This document shows, in pieces, positions 1 through 5,761 of a stretch of DNA of 8,140 nucleotides (positions are counted from its first letter, which is position 1; each line of letters begins with the position of its first letter). A model generated the notes under the pieces. That model saw only the letters and a program-made list of their open reading frames with translations, was not told where the DNA came from and ran no database searches. The position numbers and the translations under genes were made by a program. The stretch is from Desulfobacula sp. (GTDB lineage: Bacteria > Desulfobacterota > Desulfobacteria > Desulfobacterales > Desulfobacteraceae), in NCBI RefSeq assembly GCF_021107415.1, contig NZ_JAIOSW010000249.1, positions 1-8,140 on the forward strand, in the 5' to 3' direction.

Positions 1-688
1 CTGGATGCGATGCTTTTTTTCGGATCAGCTTCTGGATGGCCTCATCTCCTTCCATGAGCTTAATGGCCATCCAGCGCAAGGGATAGGTTTCCACAAGATT
101 TGTTTCAGATGTGAGCAGATCCTGAACATTCCTGAGATAGGGCTCCATTTGCTTGTAATCCACCCGGACCGGGGTCTGGGATTTTTTTGTGTCTGCAACA
201 GCCTGTATGGCGGCCAGAAGGTCTTTTTTACCCTGGCCCCGATTCATGGTAGTGGCAACCACGGGAATGCCAAGTTGCTTTGACAGGGCAGCCTGGTCAA
301 TGGTAATGCCCCTGTTTTTAGCCACATCCATCATGTTCAGGTTTAAAACCACGGGGATTTCCATTTCAAGCAGCTGAAAGGTGAGATACAGGCAACGCTT
401 GATATTACTGGCATCCATGACATTGATTGTCACAGAGGGTTTGTCATGGATAATGAAATCCCTGGATACCCGTTCTTCAGGAGAATAGGATGTCAGACTG
501 TAAGTGCCGGGCAGGTCAATCACTTCCACCCGGGAGTCACCATACCGGTACCACCCAACCATTTTATCCACGGTTACACCGGGGTAATTGGCCACATGCT
601 GCCGGGCACCGGTCAGGGCATTAAACACAGTTGATTTCCCGCAATTGGGCTGGCCGGCCAGGGCCACAAGCAGTTTATCTGTCCCCAT
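1..688 (-). CDS. feoB: Ferrous iron transport protein B, N-terminal GTPase part (partial, cut at window edge)
   Basis: This is the N-terminal 229 residues of FeoB, the inner-membrane Fe(II) transporter. The frame stays open from ATG at 688 to the left edge, so the membrane permease part lies outside the window. All G-protein motifs can be read: G1 GQPNCGKS (residues 12-19), G2 Thr39 in YPGVT, G3 DLPG (58-61) and G4 NMMD (118-121). They are followed by a helical segment that fits the FeoB guanine-dissociation-inhibitor region (about 165-229). The start codon lies inside the end of feoA, a 14-base overlap, and is preceded by GAGGTGG, so translation is probably coupled. FeoB normally runs to about 700 residues or more. 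The family and direction are clear; completeness cannot be judged here. Confidence 0.96.
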   Translation of the reverse strand, partial: MGTDKLLVALAGQPNCGKSTVFNALTGARQHVANYPGVTVDKMVGWYRYGDSRVEVIDLPGTYSLTSYSPEERVSRDFIIHDKPSVTINVMDASNIKRCLYLTFQLLEMEIPVVLNLNMMDVAKNRGITIDQAALSKQLGIPVVATTMNRGQGKKDLLAAIQAVADTKKSQTPVRVDYKQMEPYLRNVQDLLTSETNLVETYPLRWMAIKLMEGDEAIQKLIRKKASHP

Positions 689-908
689 TATGTTCCACCT
701 CTATAAACCGGGCCTCATCATGGCGCAGGCTGATAAAATAGCCGTCTACTTCCACTTGCATAGGGTCTTCCAGGGGGGCATTCCGGATCACTTTGAGTTT
801 CAGACCCGGGTAAATTCCCATGTCCATGAGCCGTTGTCCCAGCTTGTCTCGTACTGATAATTTTTTAATGCTGCATTCATTGCCTGGTTTGAGTTCATCC
901 AAAGTCAT
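675..908 (-). CDS. feoA: Ferrous iron transport protein A
   Basis: A 77-residue cytosolic SH3-like protein that acts with FeoB in Fe(II) uptake. The conserved core is easy to read: LGQRLMDMGIYPG at about residues 23-35, then a basic beta strand and an APLEDPMQVEVDGYFISLRHDEA segment (split here as APLEDP at 44-49 and SLRHDEA at 60-66). The length is normal for a stand-alone FeoA. The start is supported by AAGGAGG seven to eight bases upstream of the ATG. The stop codon TAA lies 14 bases inside feoB, so the two genes form an operon (feoA first). Expression probably starts about 128 bases upstream, at the promoter near 1043-1071, which overlaps a candidate metal-repressor operator. The identification rests on sequence pattern and gene order. 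Confidence 0.95.
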   Translation of the reverse strand: MTLDELKPGNECSIKKLSVRDKLGQRLMDMGIYPGLKLKVIRNAPLEDPMQVEVDGYFISLRHDEARFIEVEHNGDR

Positions 909-965
909 ACGCCCTCCTTAAAAATTGCATAAACAAATTCACATTTTTGTCGAATTATCCCAATA

Positions 966-998
966 AAAGCGTGAAGCTTTAATTGTTATAGCAACAAT
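966..998. repeat. Two adjacent small inverted repeats in the feoA leader
   Basis: AAAGC-gtgaa-GCTTT (966-980) is followed directly by ATTGTT-atagc-AACAAT (982-998). Both have 5-base loops and both lie inside the predicted untranslated leader of feoA. They could be small RNA hairpins or protein sites. They do not match an FNR box exactly, because the spacing in ATTGTT/AACAAT is 5 rather than 4. Function unknown. Confidence 0.35.
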
Positions 999-1038
999 AG
1001 CTTGTCAGATTTTTTAATTAAGTTTTTCCATAAATAAA

Positions 1039-1058
1039 AAGTTTAATACTCCTAACTT
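1039..1058. promoter_or_regulatory. Candidate DtxR-type operator over the feoA promoter
   Basis: Read on the minus strand this is AAGTTAGGAGTATTAAACTT, with perfect outer arms AAGTT/AACTT. It covers the -10 box of the feoA promoter. It matches the box at 1658-1677 at 14 of 20 positions, including all of AAGTTAG and AAACTT. The TTAGG core resembles the DtxR/IdeR half-site. That the neighbouring regulator binds it is inferred from position and similarity. Confidence 0.55.
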
Positions 1059-1071
1059 ATATGCATGTCAA
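1043..1071 (-). promoter_or_regulatory. Sigma-70-type promoter of feoAB
   Basis: On the minus strand TTGACA (1071-1066) is followed after exactly 17 bases by TATTAA (1048-1043). A start near 1036 would give a leader of about 128 nt before feoA. The -10 and most of the spacer lie inside the inverted repeat at 1039-1058, the position expected for a repressor site. No transcription data are available. Confidence 0.65.
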
Positions 1072-1104
1072 CAAAAAAATGAGCCATCTCATTAAAATAA
1101 ACAT

Positions 1105-1139
1105 TTGACTTACTATATATTTAAATATAAACATATAAT
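1105..1139 (+). promoter_or_regulatory. Probable promoter region of the DtxR-family gene, with a 14-bp palindrome
   Basis: TTGACT (1105-1110) lies 15 bases before TATAAA (1126-1131). An alternative pairing is TTACTA (1110-1115) with TATAAT (1134-1139) at 18 bases. The exact start cannot be chosen by eye. A perfect palindrome, TATATTTAAATATA (1116-1129), sits between the elements. It may serve autoregulation, but the region is extremely AT-rich and it does not resemble the AAGTTAG box. Confidence 0.4.
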
Positions 1140-1162
1140 GGTAAATTTAATGGAGAAACGAT

Positions 1163-1600
1163 ATGGCTGCAAATAACGATCTTTCGGAAAACGTTGAAGA
1201 TTATCTTGAGACCATACTTGAACTACAGACAAAAAAAACCGTGGCTCGGTCAAAGGATATTGCTGAAAAAATGGACATTAAAAGAGGGTCTGTTACAGGG
1301 ATGTTAAAAAAGCTTGCTAAAAAAAACTTTATTAACTATGAACCCTATGGATATGTCACATTAACCCCTGAAGGTAAAAAAATCGCAGTGGAAATAGAGC
1401 GCCGTCACATTTTTTTAAAGGATTTTTTTTTCAGGATATTAGAGGTTGATGAAGAAACAGCCGACAATACGGCGTGCCGGATGGAACACGCAATGAATAA
1501 ACAGACGTTTACTAAGTTTAAAAAATTTGTGAAAAAAATTGATACCTGCCCCCATTGTGACATTAAACCGGCATTAAGTCAGGGATTATTAAAAAAATAA
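1163..1600 (+). CDS. DtxR/MntR-family metal-dependent transcriptional repressor
   Basis: A 145-residue cytosolic DNA-binding protein of the two-domain (MntR-like, no SH3 domain) length. The N-terminal winged helix-turn-helix holds SENVEDYLETILEL (8-21), DIAEKMDIKRGSVTGMLKKL (32-51) and a wing ending in LTPEGKKIA. The dimerisation/metal domain has RRH (80-82) and CRMEH (105-109). Likely metal ligands are D13, E16, H82, C105, E108 and H109. D13/E16 are MntR-like, whereas Cys at 105 matches Cys102 of DtxR, so the metal (iron or manganese) is not settled by sequence. The place beside feoAB favours iron. The C-terminus carries CPHC (129-132). The start is set by GGAG at 1152-1155; the ATG at 1150 is out of frame. 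The gene is divergent from feoAB, and two matching boxes nearby are its likely targets. Confidence 0.9.
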   Translation: MAANNDLSENVEDYLETILELQTKKTVARSKDIAEKMDIKRGSVTGMLKKLAKKNFINYEPYGYVTLTPEGKKIAVEIERRHIFLKDFFFRILEVDEETADNTACRMEHAMNKQTFTKFKKFVKKIDTCPHCDIKPALSQGLLKK

Positions 1601-1605
1601 GCCCT

Positions 1606-1614
1606 TCCTAACTT
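1606..1614. promoter_or_regulatory. Possible operator half-site upstream of the Cys-rich gene promoter
   Basis: TCCTAACTT is identical to nine bases of the feoA box (1050-1058). It lies just upstream of the -35 at 1620. The matching second arm is missing, so this is a half-site at best and could be chance in AT-rich DNA. Confidence 0.25.
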
Positions 1615-1619
1615 TTTGC

Positions 1620-1648
1620 TTGACAAAGTCACCTGCCCTCTCTATGTT
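1620..1648 (+). promoter_or_regulatory. Sigma-70-type promoter of the Cys-rich gene and DUF2325 unit
   Basis: TTGACA (1620-1625) is a perfect -35, followed after 17 bases by TATGTT (1643-1648). Transcription would start near 1655, about 50 bases before the ATG at 1705. This gives the two downstream genes a start of their own, separate from the regulator gene, which ends at 1600. The inverted repeat at 1658-1677 follows immediately. Confidence 0.6.
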
Positions 1649-1657
1649 TCCTTTTAA

Positions 1658-1677
1658 AAGTTAGTCAACTCAAACTT
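1658..1677. promoter_or_regulatory. Candidate DtxR-type operator at the start of the Cys-rich gene and DUF2325 unit
   Basis: AAGTTAGTCAACTCAAACTT is an imperfect inverted repeat (AAGTT/AACTT arms, plus inner G/C pairing at positions 7 and 14). It sits a few bases after the predicted transcription start, where a bound repressor would block RNA polymerase. It shares 14 of 20 bases with the box over the feoA promoter. The binding protein is inferred to be the neighbouring DtxR-family product. Confidence 0.55.
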
Positions 1678-1704
1678 TATAATTCTTACCTTTTAGGAGG
1701 ACGC

Positions 1705-1869
1705 ATGCAATCAAATTTTCATTTAAAAATCCAGAAACAAAAACAACCTTCCGAAATCCGGGCAGGTGAGATCATACCCGACAGCTGCATTCCATATGAA
1801 AAGAAGGAATCCACAGGTCATAAATGCAAAGGTAATTGTAAAAATTGTACCTGCCAGCATAACAAATAA
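1705..1869 (+). CDS. Small Cys-rich protein of unknown function (54 aa)
   Basis: This short gene encodes 54 residues starting MQSNFHLKIQ and ending in a tight cysteine cluster, CKGNCKNCTC (41-50). The spacing is C-x3-C-x2-C-x-C, with another Cys at 28 and a His near the end. There is no signal peptide or membrane segment; the N-terminal half is polar and Lys/Gln-rich. It has a strong AGGAGG four bases before the ATG, its own promoter, and a following gene 60 bases away with its own good ribosome site, so it looks genuinely translated. The cysteine cluster could hold a metal (Fe, Zn) or an Fe-S centre. It is not the membrane-anchored FeoB-associated Cys-rich protein, because it lacks a hydrophobic helix. 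I do not recognise the family. The link to iron rests on the shared promoter box and neighbours. Confidence 0.75.
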   Translation: MQSNFHLKIQKQKQPSEIRAGEIIPDSCIPYEKKESTGHKCKGNCKNCTCQHNK

Positions 1870-1929
1870 TGATTTAATACCAAGGCCAGCCAGCCAAGTA
1901 AATAATATCAGAATAAAGGAGAAAAGACC

Positions 1930-3126
1930 ATGTCAGACATCCTTTTAAAATTTATGAATATCTGGGAAGTGGAAACTCACTTTAAGTGCCCTGTTGTCGG
2001 TGCCATGCTTTCCGTTGAAAAGCATAAAAATATTTTAAAAAAATGCGGTTATGATATAAAGAGAATGAAGCCCTATGAATATCACCAGCAGATAATGGCC
2101 AAACTCTATGATGAAAACAATGTATCGGTTAAGGTGAACAATTTCATCCGCAACAAGGCACGCAAACTGATGAGCCGGATTGCCGGCCTGCCGGATCAGG
2201 ACATCAGAGCACTTTGGAAAGAACATTTGGAAACAGGAAACGTCGGACCCATGATGTATGCCGTCATTTCATATGAAGACACCGGTATTGATCTGCTCCA
2301 GGATGTTTTCGGAGAAGTCCACATGCAGGCCCATGCCAATATGACCGAAATTTTTCATGTCCGACAAAAACAGGTGCAGGCAGATGAGAACCTCGCACAG
2401 CAGAAAAAGAAAATAACCCTTAAAAATGAAAAATTTAAAACACTGGTTGCAGCAAGAAAATCAGATGCCAGGAAAATATCTTTGCTCCAGACTGAAAATC
2501 TACAGCTTAAAAAAAGGATCAGTGAGCTGGAAAACATGTTTCATCCCGGGAAAAAACCGGAAAACGCCATCCACTGTCTGGAGCAGAAAATTGCAGACCG
2601 TGAGCAAGATCTTAAAGCTGAACAGGAAAAAATCAGGATCATGGAACGTGAAAAAAGATCCCTTCAGATTGACTTGTTCAGTTCCAGAAGTGAAAATGAG
2701 TTGATGAGAAAACAATTCCAGGCCATGGTTACCGGTTTCACCTTCTGTACATCTATTGATTGCCCCAACGAAGACTATTGTATTAAAGAAGCCTGTCCCC
2801 AATATAAGCTCTGCGCCAAAAGGGTATTTATGGTCGGCGGCATTACAAAGATGAAATCTTTTTACAAAGATATCATTGAAAATGCCGGGGGAGAGTTTCA
2901 TTATCATGACGGGTATCTTAAAGCCGGCAAAGCTAATTTTGAAGCCAAGGTAAAAAGATGCGACATGGTGCTCTGCCCTGTGAACTGCAACAGCCATAAT
3001 GCCTGCCTCAGGGTTAAAAAGCTATGCAATAAACACAACAAAACTGTAAAATTCCTGAACAGCTCAAGCCTTTCCGCCGTCTCCCAAGCCTTGTTTATAC
3101 CTGAAAACGAGGCAATTGTGAATTGA
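1930..3126 (+). CDS. DUF2325-domain protein with Cys/His-rich N-terminus and central coiled coil
   Basis: A 398-residue protein, probably cytosolic, with no signal peptide or membrane helix. Three parts are visible. The N-terminal helical part (1-140) contains HFKCPVVGAMLS (17-28), H32, and FGEVHMQAH (127-135), whose E129, H131, M132 and H135 resemble a metal site. A Lys/Glu/Gln-rich coiled coil spans about 145-265. A Cys-rich linker (C273, C278, C284, C289, C295) leads into the DUF2325 domain (298-390), with VGGITKMKSFYKDIIENAGG, HYHDG (324-328), C344, C349, C353, SHNAC (355-359) and C366. The start has AAGGAG (1916-1921) nine bases upstream (8-base spacing). It lies 60 bases after the Cys-rich gene and probably shares its promoter. 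The biochemical role of DUF2325 is not known to me; a metal- or redox-linked sensing or regulatory role is inference. Confidence 0.88.
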   Translation: MSDILLKFMNIWEVETHFKCPVVGAMLSVEKHKNILKKCGYDIKRMKPYEYHQQIMAKLYDENNVSVKVNNFIRNKARKLMSRIAGLPDQDIRALWKEHLETGNVGPMMYAVISYEDTGIDLLQDVFGEVHMQAHANMTEIFHVRQKQVQADENLAQQKKKITLKNEKFKTLVAARKSDARKISLLQTENLQLKKRISELENMFHPGKKPENAIHCLEQKIADREQDLKAEQEKIRIMEREKRSLQIDLFSSRSENELMRKQFQAMVTGFTFCTSIDCPNEDYCIKEACPQYKLCAKRVFMVGGITKMKSFYKDIIENAGGEFHYHDGYLKAGKANFEAKVKRCDMVLCPVNCNSHNACLRVKKLCNKHNKTVKFLNSSSLSAVSQALFIPENEAIVN

Positions 3127-3255
3127 TCAAAAAAAGTTGACCATATGCTGAAAGTCAAAATAAAGTTCAGATGTGTCATTATCAATTCCATAGGGTCAGG
3201 ATATTTATATTGATGCGTAAATCATCTGGAATGGCATGGATTTTGCTTTTTTAGG

Positions 3256-3283
3256 TTGTCAGAACATAAAATGATATTATAAT
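3256..3283 (+). promoter_or_regulatory. Probable lon promoter
   Basis: TTGTCA (3256-3261) lies 16 bases before a perfect TATAAT (3278-3283), giving a start near 3290 and a leader of about 45 nt. A second TATAAT (3305-3310) has no good -35. I see no sigma-32 heat-shock motif and no HrcA/CIRCE repeat. Confidence 0.5.
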
Positions 3284-3314
3284 AGAGAAAATATTCATTG
3301 TTGTTATAATATCA
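3272..3314. repeat. 11-bp perfect inverted repeat at the lon transcription start
   Basis: TGATATTATAA (3272-3282) is repeated in reverse complement as TTATAATATCA (3304-3314), with a 21-base gap. The left arm covers most of the predicted -10 and the right arm lies in the leader just before the ribosome site. It could be a dimeric-regulator operator. The arms are nearly all A/T, so chance is not excluded. Confidence 0.45.
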
Positions 3315-3334
3315 ATTTTTCTAAGAGGTGATTT

Positions 3335-5734
3335 ATGACTGATGACAACAAGCCGATTACACCGGAAATAGTCGAAGACGATAAAGGAAATAAAGACGGT
3401 CAACTAGTTCAGCAAAGCATAAAACCCGATATTTTATATCTTATTCCCATTACGGGCCGTCCTCATATGCCTGCACAGGTTCAACCCCTTATGGTCAACA
3501 AGAAGAGATGGGAAGAAACGCTGATGAAGGCATCCAAAGATTCTAAAAATCTTTTAGGCCTTGCCTACCTGAAGGAAGTCAAAGGGAAATATGTGTATAA
3601 AGAAAACTTTCCCAAGGTGGGTTGTATTGTCAGGATGATGAATATATCGGATGTTCAAGAAAATATCCAGTTTATTGCACAGGGGCTTGAAAGATTTCGA
3701 ATCAAACAGTTTTTATCGGACAAACCGCCCTTTGCGGTTCGGGTGGAGTATTTCAAAAAAATCAAAGAGAATGAAGATGAGCTTAAGGCCTACGCTATTG
3801 CCATTATTAATGCCATCAAGCAATTGCTCTCATTGAACCCCTTATATTCTGAAGATTTAAGACAATACCTAGGAATGTTCAGCCCGGATCAACCGTCACC
3901 TTTGACTGATTTTGCAGCCGGTATTACCACGGCTTCCGGTGATGATTTACAGGAAGTTTTAGAGCTTTCCTCTGTTATAGACCGGATGAAAAAAGTCATG
4001 ATGCTGCTGCAAAAAGAGATAGAAATTGCAAAGCTTCAGACCAAAATACAAAAAGATCTCAACATCCAGATGGATGAAAACAAGCGTAAATTTTTTTTAA
4101 AAGAGCAGCTTAAAGCAATTCAGAAAGAGCTTGGATTGAAAAAAGATGATAAAACTTCGGATGTGGATAAATTTAAGGAAAAGTTTGCAAACTTAAAGCC
4201 CCCGGAACATGTGGTTAAACGATTTGAAGAAGAAATTGAAAAATTATCCGTGCTTGAGACAGGGTCTTCAGAATACGGGGTGACCCGAAACTACCTGGAT
4301 TGGATCACATCCTTTCCCTGGGGGATCTATTCCAGGGATAATATTGATATTAAACGGGCCGAGAAAATTCTTGACCGGGATCATGCAGGACTTTCCGATG
4401 TAAAGACAAGGATAATCGAATTTTTTGCTGCCGGAATTTATAAAAAAGATTTTTCCGGCTCCATTATTCTGTTTGTCGGACCTCCCGGTGTCGGTAAGAC
4501 TTCCATTGGAAAATCAATTGCAGAGGCCCTTGGAAGAAAGTTCTACAGGTTCAGCCTTGGCGGGATGAGGGACGAGGCTGAGGTCAAAGGGCATAGAAGA
4601 ACCTATGTGGGGGCATTGCCCGGAAAAATGGTCCAGGCCTTAAAAGATACCCAGGTGGCAAATTCTGTGATCATGTTGGATGAGGTGGATAAAATCGGAT
4701 CATCTTACCAGGGTGATCCCGCGTCTGCTTTGCTTGAAGTGCTTGATCCTGAACAAAATTCCGAATTTCTCGATCATTATATGGATCTTCGGATTGATTT
4801 GTCCAAAGTTTTATTTATCTGCACAGCCAACCAGCTTGATACGATTCCCAGACCGCTTTTGGACAGGATGGACCGGATTAATCTGTCCGGTTATATTACC
4901 CAGGAAAAAATTCAGATTGCCAGAAAGCATCTCTGGCCAAAACTTCTAAAAAGAAACAGGCTGACATCCAAAGTGATCACCATCACCGATCCGAGCATCC
5001 GCCATATTATTGACGGGTATGCCAGGGAAGCAGGGGTCAGAAGCCTTGAAAAGCTTTTAAATAAAATTATCAGAAAAAGCATTGTGACTATATTAAAAGA
5101 AGGCAAAGAAAAGATCAGGATCAATATTAAATCTCTGGAGGATTATCTGGGGCCGCCGATTTTTAAAAATGAAAAACAGATGTCAGGAATAGGCGTGGTA
5201 ACCGGCCTTGCCTGGACCCAGCTTGGCGGGGCAACCCTTCCCATTGAGGCGGTAAGGGTTCATGAAAAAAATTCGGGATTTAAGCTGACAGGAAAGCTTG
5301 GGGAAGTGATGCAGGAGTCTGCAGCCATTGCCTACAGCCATGTGAGAGCAAATCTTACATCATATAAAATTGATAAAAAATATTTTGATAATGCCTTTAT
5401 CCATATCCATGTGCCTGAAGGAGCAACCCCAAAGGACGGCCCAAGTGCAGGGGTCACTATCACAACAGCGCTTGTTTCCCTTGCAAAGACAAAGGCAGTT
5501 AACCGCCCCCTTGCCATGACGGGGGAAATCACTTTAACGGGTGAAGTCCTTATAGTTGGTGGTATTAAAGAGAAGATCATTGCTGCCCGAAGGTCAGGTA
5601 TTAAAGAAATTATCCTGCCCCAGGGGTGTAGTCCTGATTTTAAAAAACTTCCCGAGCACATTAAAGACGGTATCACGTTTTATTTTGCTAAAAAATATAA
5701 AGATGTGTTTAAGATCTTATTTAATGATAAATAG
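3335..5734 (+). CDS. lon: ATP-dependent protease La (LonA), complete
   Basis: A 799-residue cytosolic hexameric AAA+ serine protease that unfolds and degrades damaged and regulatory proteins; E. coli Lon is 784 residues. The N-terminal substrate-binding domain (about 35-240) leads into a charged helical stretch (240-290). The ATPase domain has Walker A GPPGVGKT (382-389) and Walker B VIMLDEVDK (445-453), with an Arg-containing LLDRMDRI segment later. The protease domain begins near GVVTGLAW (620-627). It has the catalytic Ser704 in PKDGPSAG and Lys747 in GGIKEK, 43 residues apart as in the E. coli pair. No key residue is missing. The start is set by AGAGGTG (3324-3330). The acidic/polar first 30 residues are longer than usual. 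The gene ends 27 bases before a convergent kinase gene. Some bacteria carry several lon copies; whether this is the only one cannot be seen here. Confidence 0.97.
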   Translation: MTDDNKPITPEIVEDDKGNKDGQLVQQSIKPDILYLIPITGRPHMPAQVQPLMVNKKRWEETLMKASKDSKNLLGLAYLKEVKGKYVYKENFPKVGCIVRMMNISDVQENIQFIAQGLERFRIKQFLSDKPPFAVRVEYFKKIKENEDELKAYAIAIINAIKQLLSLNPLYSEDLRQYLGMFSPDQPSPLTDFAAGITTASGDDLQEVLELSSVIDRMKKVMMLLQKEIEIAKLQTKIQKDLNIQMDENKRKFFLKEQLKAIQKELGLKKDDKTSDVDKFKEKFANLKPPEHVVKRFEEEIEKLSVLETGSSEYGVTRNYLDWITSFPWGIYSRDNIDIKRAEKILDRDHAGLSDVKTRIIEFFAAGIYKKDFSGSIILFVGPPGVGKTSIGKSIAEALGRKFYRFSLGGMRDEAEVKGHRRTYVGALPGKMVQALKDTQVANSVIMLDEVDKIGSSYQGDPASALLEVLDPEQNSEFLDHYMDLRIDLSKVLFICTANQLDTIPRPLLDRMDRINLSGYITQEKIQIARKHLWPKLLKRNRLTSKVITITDPSIRHIIDGYAREAGVRSLEKLLNKIIRKSIVTILKEGKEKIRINIKSLEDYLGPPIFKNEKQMSGIGVVTGLAWTQLGGATLPIEAVRVHEKNSGFKLTGKLGEVMQESAAIAYSHVRANLTSYKIDKKYFDNAFIHIHVPEGATPKDGPSAGVTITTALVSLAKTKAVNRPLAMTGEITLTGEVLIVGGIKEKIIAARRSGIKEIILPQGCSPDFKKLPEHIKDGITFYFAKKYKDVFKILFNDK

Positions 5735-5761
5735 AACGTATTATTCCGGGCACTTTAGATT

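Noticed and set aside
982..998. FNR box in the feoA leader (ATTGTT/AACAAT)
   Set aside because: FNR sites are TTGAT-N4-ATCAA; here the arm sequence and the 5-base gap differ, so it is listed only as an unexplained repeat.
1766..1948. Possible 60-residue plus-strand protein
   Set aside because: It overlaps the Cys-rich gene and the DUF2325 start in another frame, lacks a ribosome site and has no recognisable pattern.
2500..2997. 165-residue minus-strand reading frame inside the DUF2325 gene
   Set aside because: It is a shadow of the real gene: the plus-strand frame shows clear domain motifs and a good ribosome site, and this frame has neither.
3137..3170. Interlocked small inverted repeats after DUF2325 (TTGAC/GTCAA and CTGAA/TTCAG) as a terminator
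   Set aside because: The stems are only 5 bp, AT-rich and lack a following U tract, so this is not a convincing intrinsic terminator.
3171..3254. 27-codon frame between the DUF2325 gene and lon
   Set aside because: No ribosome site, no composition signal, and it ends in the lon promoter; too weak to call.
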